This document shows, in pieces, positions 13,659 through 17,730 of a stretch of DNA of 17,730 bases. The first letter of the stretch is position 1. Every line of letters begins with the position of its first letter. This stretch comes from Flavobacteriales bacterium (lineage in GTDB: Bacteria > Bacteroidota > Bacteroidia > Flavobacteriales > UBA7430): assembly GCA_024959975.1 (NCBI GenBank), contig JANXFM010000027.1, positions 1 to 17,730 on the forward strand, written 5' to 3'. Under the pieces are notes generated by a model. That model was not told the origin of the DNA, did not search any database, and was given only the letters and a program-made list of their open reading frames with translations. Position numbers and translations under genes: made by a program.

Positions 13659-14510
13659 ATGGTTAAGCCACTACTATTTTTTTTATTACTATCCCCAACT
13701 TTATCAGCACAGACGCATTGCCCCAATCTTCTTCAAAATCCTGGGGCTGAAAAAGGGATAACAGGTTGGAATTTTTCAATTGAAAACGGAACTCAATATG
13801 ACGTTGATTGGAGTTCATTTGGAAAGCAAGCTTTCGTAGCCTCCTTTCTTTGGTCAACTAAAAGCCAGGAAATAGATTTAGCTAAAAGCTATTCAACAAA
13901 CTATTTAGATTCTGAACCTGAAATATATGTACAAGAAATGTACAAAGGTCACTTACCGAATTATGATGATCAGTACTATTTTTATGTAGAGCTAAGAGAT
14001 TCTTTAAGAAATGTACTGGATTCTTTTGAAGATGGATCTGAATTAAACCCTATAATTACTAGTTCTACCTGGCAAATATCAAGCAATACTTTTTCATCTT
14101 ACGGGTCAGGCTTAAGATACATTTACCTAGAATCTGGAGGTAAAGATGTTGAATTTTATGAAGGTAATTTTGGAACAGATATGGATCAGGCTGAGATTAG
14201 GTTTGCAGCAAACGACAATTCTGAATGTCAAACTGTAAACAATCTTTCAACTTTTGAAAACAATAAAACACTTCTTACAGAAATTTACCCCAACCCATCT
14301 TCGGGACTGGTAACTATTGATTTGGGCAACAACTATGAAGATGTTACCGTTACTTTAAAATCAATCTCAGGACAGGTAATCTCAGAACAACTTTATGAAA
14401 GCGCAAAAAGTATAAATCTTGAAATAAATCAGGCACCCGGATTGTATTTTATTGAAACAAAAATTGGATCGAATAAGAGCTCATCTCTGATGAAAATAGT
14501 GAAGCAATAA
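13659..14510 (+). CDS. Secreted FBA-like (F-box-associated domain) protein with T9SS type A sorting domain
   Basis: 283 residues in three parts. Signal peptide 1-17 (cleavage after LSA). Residues 22-182 resemble the FBA domain of eukaryotic FBXO2/FBXO6, a galactose-binding-like beta-sandwich that binds N-glycan chitobiose: NLLQNPGAEKGITGW at 23-37 (human type NLLRNPCAEE.L.GW), VASFLWSTKSQEIDL at 60-74 (ASSFEWCRKAQVIDL), IYVQEMYKG at 89-97, TWQISSNTFSSYGSGLRYI at 137-155, and SGGKDVEFYEGNFG at 159-172. Residues about 205-283 are a T9SS type A sorting domain (IYPNPSSGLVTIDL at 209-222; SISGQVI; APGLYFIET). No F-box is present, so no ubiquitin role. A secreted or surface glycan-binding protein is inferred. 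The gene stands alone between two inverted-repeat terminators. The FBA assignment rests on remembered family sequences, not on a search. Confidence 0.82.
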   Translation: MVKPLLFFLLLSPTLSAQTHCPNLLQNPGAEKGITGWNFSIENGTQYDVDWSSFGKQAFVASFLWSTKSQEIDLAKSYSTNYLDSEPEIYVQEMYKGHLPNYDDQYYFYVELRDSLRNVLDSFEDGSELNPIITSSTWQISSNTFSSYGSGLRYIYLESGGKDVEFYEGNFGTDMDQAEIRFAANDNSECQTVNNLSTFENNKTLLTEIYPNPSSGLVTIDLGNNYEDVTVTLKSISGQVISEQLYESAKSINLEINQAPGLYFIETKIGSNKSSSLMKIVKQ

Positions 14511-14548
14511 ATTCAAAACATAAGATGTAACGTCCTATGGGGACTGTT

Positions 14549-14584
14549 AAAAAAAAAAGCACTCTTTCGAGTGCTTTTTTTTAT
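14549..14584. terminator. Bidirectional intrinsic terminator between the FBA-like gene and guaA (right arm of the inverted repeat)
   Basis: Stem AGCACTC (14558-14564), loop TTTC, GAGTGCT (14569-14575), with ten A before and T8 after. It sits 38 bp after the stop of the FBA-like gene and 3 bp before the guaA stop on the other strand, so it can serve both convergent genes. Confidence 0.9.
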
Positions 14585-14587
14585 CTG

Positions 14588-16120
14588 TTATTCCCATTCA
14601 ATGGTTGCGGGTGGCTTAGAGCTAATGTCGTAGACAACTCTGTTTACCCCTTTCACCTTATTGATGATATCGTTAGAAACTTTAGCAAGGAACTCGTACG
14701 GTAAATGTACCCAATCAGCAGTCATACCATCTACAGATTCAACTGCCCTAAGAGCAACCACTCTTTCGTAAGTACGCTCATCTCCCATAACACCCACAGA
14801 CTGCACGGGAAGTAACATAGCTCCTGCCTGCCATACCTCGTCATACAAACCGTGATCTTTTAATCCCTGAATAAACACATGATCTACCTCTTGAAGGATC
14901 GCCACTTTTTCAGGAGTAATATCTCCTAAAATACGAATGGCCAAACCGGGTCCCGGAAATGGATGACGACCTAATAAATCTTGCGACAAGCCCATGGCCT
15001 TCCCTACTCTACGCACTTCGTCTTTAAACAAAGTATTTAAAGGTTCAACAATTTTCAATTTCATGTAATCCGGTAAACCACCCACATTGTGGTGTGACTT
15101 AATCGTTGCCGAAGGCCCACCTGTTGCCGATACCGATTCGATAACGTCGGGGTAGATAGTTCCTTGTGCCAACCAGATCACATCTTCAATTTTATGAGAC
15201 TCATAATCGAATACATCGATGAAGGCTTTACCAATTGCTTTACGCTTTTTTTCCGGATCTGACTCACCTGCCAGGGCATCATAAAAACGCTGCTTGGCAT
15301 CAACACCTGTAACATTTAAGCCCATACCCTCGTACTGCTTTAACACACCGCTAAACTCATTTTTACGTAGCAATCCGTTGTCCACAAACACACAATGTAA
15401 GTTCGCACCAATGGCTTTATGTAATAATACAGCAGTTACTGTAGAATCAACACCGCCCGATAAACCAAGAACCACTTTATCATTTCCTAATTTCTGTTTT
15501 AGGGCAGCAACCGTTGTATCAACAAAAGACTCTGAAGTCCAGTCCTGAGAACAAGCACAGATATCGACCAAAAAGTTTTTCAAAAGTGTAGCACCATCCG
15601 TAGAATGATAAACCTCGGGATGAAACTGGATTGCATAGGTGTTTTCGTTCTCTATGTAGTAACCTGCACATTCTACGTCATGTGTAGAAGCGATAATTTT
15701 ATATCCTTCCGGAAGTGTAGAAATAGTATCTCCATGACTCATCCATACTTGAGACCCCATAGGAACACCTTTTAATAAGGGGTGTGAATCGTCAACAAAA
15801 GATAAATTCGCACGACCGTACTCACGAATTTTTGAAGGCAATACTTCACCCCCGAATTTGTGAGCTAAATGTTGTGCCCCGTAACAAACACCCAACAAAG
15901 GTAATTTCCCTTTGATTTCTTCCAGGTTTGGTATCGGCGCATTTTCTTCACGGACAGAATGTGGAGACCCCGATAGGATGACCCCTTTTAAATTGTCTGT
16001 CAATTCAGGGATTTTATTGTAAGGATGTATCTCACAATAAATATTTAACTCTCTCACTCTACGCGCAATAAGCTGCGTGTACTGAGAGCCAAAGTCGAGG
16101 ATTAGGATCTTTTCTTGCAT
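14588..16120 (-). CDS. guaA: GMP synthase (glutamine-hydrolysing)
   Basis: Converts XMP to GMP with ATP and glutamine, the last step of guanine nucleotide synthesis; 510 residues, typical length. The class I glutamine amidotransferase domain occupies about 1-190 with catalytic Cys79 in GVCYGAQHLA and His167/Glu169 in FHPEVYHS. The ATP pyrophosphatase domain begins near 195 with the P-loop LSGGVDSTV at 220-228, and the C-terminal dimerisation domain contains GRHPFPGPGLAIRILG and ends KPPATIEWE, the standard GuaA terminus. It is a single gene with a shared terminator downstream. Upstream on the minus strand TTGG, N19 and TAATTTGC end 4 nt before the ATG, which would give an almost leaderless mRNA. 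No purine riboswitch is seen. Confidence 0.97.
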   Translation of the reverse strand: MQEKILILDFGSQYTQLIARRVRELNIYCEIHPYNKIPELTDNLKGVILSGSPHSVREENAPIPNLEEIKGKLPLLGVCYGAQHLAHKFGGEVLPSKIREYGRANLSFVDDSHPLLKGVPMGSQVWMSHGDTISTLPEGYKIIASTHDVECAGYYIENENTYAIQFHPEVYHSTDGATLLKNFLVDICACSQDWTSESFVDTTVAALKQKLGNDKVVLGLSGGVDSTVTAVLLHKAIGANLHCVFVDNGLLRKNEFSGVLKQYEGMGLNVTGVDAKQRFYDALAGESDPEKKRKAIGKAFIDVFDYESHKIEDVIWLAQGTIYPDVIESVSATGGPSATIKSHHNVGGLPDYMKLKIVEPLNTLFKDEVRRVGKAMGLSQDLLGRHPFPGPGLAIRILGDITPEKVAILQEVDHVFIQGLKDHGLYDEVWQAGAMLLPVQSVGVMGDERTYERVVALRAVESVDGMTADWVHLPYEFLAKVSNDIINKVKGVNRVVYDISSKPPATIEWE

Positions 16121-16164
16121 GGCTGCAAATTACTACGCTTTTATGAATTGACCAACCTTAAATT

Positions 16165-16209
16165 GATTTGAAAATTTGAAGATTTGAAAATTTGAGAATG
16201 ATTTGAAAA
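16165..16209. repeat. Intergenic direct repeats of GATTTGAAAATTTGA
   Basis: Two exact 15-bp copies at 16165-16179 and 16181-16195 (period 16), and a 10-bp partial copy GATTTGAAAA at 16200-16209, in the gap between guaA and the divergent helicase gene. The remainder of this 243-bp gap (16121-16363) is AT-rich with no gene visible; a TATCTTTA box lies at about 16338-16345, before the helicase. Confidence 0.8.
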
Positions 16210-16363
16210 CTCCCTCATGAATCACTGGATGTAAAACACCTTTATCCCCTTATCACTTAAATAAGTTCATTATTATGCAATAACTAAACTGAAAACAGAA
16301 TAGCTGTTATTTGTAAATTAGATTCCAATCATTTGAATTATCTTTACCGCTTAGACACAGTTT

Positions 16364-17704
16364 ATGACATTCAAAGATCTCGGGATCATCGAACCCATCC
16401 TAAAAGCTTTAGAAGCTGAAGGATACACACATCCAACACCTATTCAGGAACAATCTATTCCCATCCTACTCAACAGAAAGGACCTACTGGGTTGTGCCCA
16501 AACGGGAACGGGAAAAACAGCTGCTTTTTCCATCCCGATCATTCAGCATATCCACAATGGTAAAACAGACGAAAAAGGAAGACGTAAAATTAAGGCCCTA
16601 ATTGTTACTCCTACTCGCGAGCTAGCCATTCAAATTGGTGAAAATTGTACAAAATACGGGAAGCACACTCATGTAAACAATACGGTCATATTTGGAGGTG
16701 TAAAGCAAGGCGCACAAACAAATGCACTGCGTAATGGTGTAGACATTCTCGTAGCTACTCCCGGTCGTTTACTAGACCTGATGAATCAAGGTTACATCTC
16801 CTTAAAAGATGTTGAGTACTGTGTTTTAGATGAGGCTGATCATATGCTGGATATGGGATTTATTCATGACATACGCAAAGTCATCGCTGCGCTGCCTGAG
16901 AAAAGACAGTCGCTGTTCTTCTCAGCTACCATGCCGCAATCTATCGTTAAGCTTTCTAAATCTATTTTGGGGAATCCTGAAAAAGTGGCCATAAAACCCG
17001 AGCAGGCAACTTCTGAAAAAGTAGAACAGGCACTTTATTACGTAAGTAAAAATAGTAAGCCGAAATTACTTATTCACCTCATACAGCAAAACGAAATTGA
17101 TTCTGTATTGGTCTTTTCGCGCACCAAACACGGTGCTAACAAGATCGTAAAGCAATTAGATAAAGCTCAGATCAAAGCTGAAGCCATTCACGGAAACAAA
17201 TCGCAGGGAGCCCGACAAAGAGCCCTGGAAAATTTTAAAAACCGAGATACTAAAGTTCTTATCGCCACAGACATTGCTGCCAGAGGAATTGATGTTGACG
17301 AATTAGAATTGGTGATCAATTTCGACCTGCCCAATATTCCTGAAACCTATGTTCACCGTATTGGTAGAACGGGTAGAGCAAAAAATTCGGGGGTAGCCAT
17401 TTCATTCTGTAACATTGAAGAAAGAGCTTATCTGAAGGACATTCAAAAACTGATTGACCAGCAAATACCAGTTGTTACTCAACACCCTTTTGCAGATGAA
17501 GTAGAAGAGCTTCCTACAAAAAAAGCTCCAACAAGAGGTCAAAGAAACTACAGTAAACCACAAAAAAGAACCTCCGATTCTGACAATAGAGCTAACAGAT
17601 CAAGAGATAAAAGAAATTCGGGTAACAACGCACAATCAGGAGGTTCCGGCAATCAAAGTGGAAATAAATCTTCCGGAAATTGGAGAGGCAATAAAAGACG
17701 CTAA
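16364..17704 (+). CDS. DEAD-box ATP-dependent RNA helicase, RhlE-like
   Basis: RNA remodelling enzyme (ribosome assembly or mRNA turnover), 446 residues. All DEAD-box motifs are seen in order: Q motif PTPIQEQSIP at 24-33, AQTGTGKT at 45-52, PTRELA at 83-88, GG at 111-112, TPGR at 132-135, DEAD at 156-159, SAT at 187-189, VFSRTK at 250-255, ATDIAARGID at 301-310, HRIGRTGR at 331-338. The tail from about 385 is low-complexity, basic and rich in Arg, Asn, Ser and Gly, as in RhlE-type proteins where it binds RNA. The last residues (WRGNKRR) end 26 bp before the window edge, so the gene is complete. The first ATG starts MTFKDLG, the usual start of the family. Divergent from guaA. Confidence 0.93.
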   Translation: MTFKDLGIIEPILKALEAEGYTHPTPIQEQSIPILLNRKDLLGCAQTGTGKTAAFSIPIIQHIHNGKTDEKGRRKIKALIVTPTRELAIQIGENCTKYGKHTHVNNTVIFGGVKQGAQTNALRNGVDILVATPGRLLDLMNQGYISLKDVEYCVLDEADHMLDMGFIHDIRKVIAALPEKRQSLFFSATMPQSIVKLSKSILGNPEKVAIKPEQATSEKVEQALYYVSKNSKPKLLIHLIQQNEIDSVLVFSRTKHGANKIVKQLDKAQIKAEAIHGNKSQGARQRALENFKNRDTKVLIATDIAARGIDVDELELVINFDLPNIPETYVHRIGRTGRAKNSGVAISFCNIEERAYLKDIQKLIDQQIPVVTQHPFADEVEELPTKKAPTRGQRNYSKPQKRTSDSDNRANRSRDKRNSGNNAQSGGSGNQSGNKSSGNWRGNKRR

Positions 17705-17730
17705 GTTGGTTGGTTGCTAGTTGGTGGTTG
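17705..17730 (+). repeat. GGTT-rich tract at window edge
   Basis: Directly after the helicase stop comes a G/T-rich stretch with GG pairs at 17708, 17712, 17723 and 17726, made of GTTG words. It is cut by the window end. A shorter TTGGTTGG occurs at about 12072-12079, just after the HEAT-like gene. Confidence 0.6.

Larger units (their letters stand above)
13532..14584. repeat. 35-bp perfect inverted repeat bracketing the FBA-like gene
   Basis: 13532-13566 and 14550-14584 are exact reverse complements over 35 bp, including the A and T tracts and the GAAA/TTTC loop. The arms are terminators; the span encloses exactly one gene. Confidence 0.85.

Noticed and set aside
13532..14584. Insertion sequence with 35-bp terminal inverted repeats
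   Set aside because: The enclosed gene is a secreted T9SS protein and not a transposase, no target-site duplication is apparent, and the arms are functional terminators.
16165..16209. CRISPR-like array from the evenly spaced ATTTGAAA repeats
   Set aside because: Copies are almost directly adjacent (1 to 4 bp apart), there are no spacers of 25 bp or more, and no cas genes are seen.

Overview
The window looks like chromosomal DNA of a low-GC member of the Bacteroidota, probably a marine Flavobacteriales relative. The signs are: a secreted protein with a type IX secretion (T9SS) C-terminal sorting domain; lipoproteins with a Lys-Glu-Glu export signal just after the lipidated Cys; a TonB receptor with an N-terminal carboxypeptidase-regulatory-like domain; almost no Shine-Dalgarno sequences; and promoters of the TTTG / N19 / TAnnTTTG type (an exact match lies before lysA). 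The genus is not identifiable from what I can see.

Layout. 1-443 (-): 5' part of a KpsF/GutQ arabinose-5-phosphate isomerase gene, cut by the window edge and divergent from recQ (524-2710 +). recQ meets an M20 amidohydrolase gene (2707-3888 -) tail to tail, the two stop codons sharing one CTAG. The amidohydrolase overlaps an upstream SDR gene (3878-4690 -), forming an operon. A glyoxalase-II-like metallo-beta-lactamase-fold gene (4781-5419 +) is divergent from it. Two tandem lipoprotein genes (5535-6149 and 6174-6746 +) share an almost identical 5' end but have unrelated bodies. Two terminators follow.

6889-11411 (-) is a vitamin-uptake cluster. In transcription order it holds an NlpC/P60 peptidase, a PnuC/PnuT-family transporter, a NadR-type kinase, a TPP riboswitch and a TonB-dependent receptor. 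The riboswitch makes thiamine the probable substrate: the receptor would carry it across the outer membrane, the PnuT-like protein across the inner membrane, and the kinase would trap it by phosphorylation. The riboswitch lies inside the cluster, directly before the receptor only.

11552-12067 (+) is a small helical-repeat protein of unknown function. 12285-13520 (+) is lysA (diaminopimelate decarboxylase). 13659-14510 (+) encodes a secreted protein that joins a domain resembling the eukaryotic F-box-associated (FBA, N-glycan-binding) domain to a T9SS sorting domain; this is the most unusual item in the window. Its gene is bracketed by two terminators that form a 35-bp perfect inverted repeat. 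guaA (14588-16120 -) and a RhlE-like DEAD-box RNA helicase (16364-17704 +) are divergent around an intergenic region with ATTTGAAA-type repeats. The window ends in a GGTT-rich tract.

Most of the region is housekeeping (DNA repair, lysine and GMP synthesis, RNA remodelling, LPS precursor supply). The accessory interest lies in the lipoprotein pair, the thiamine cluster and the FBA-like secreted protein.
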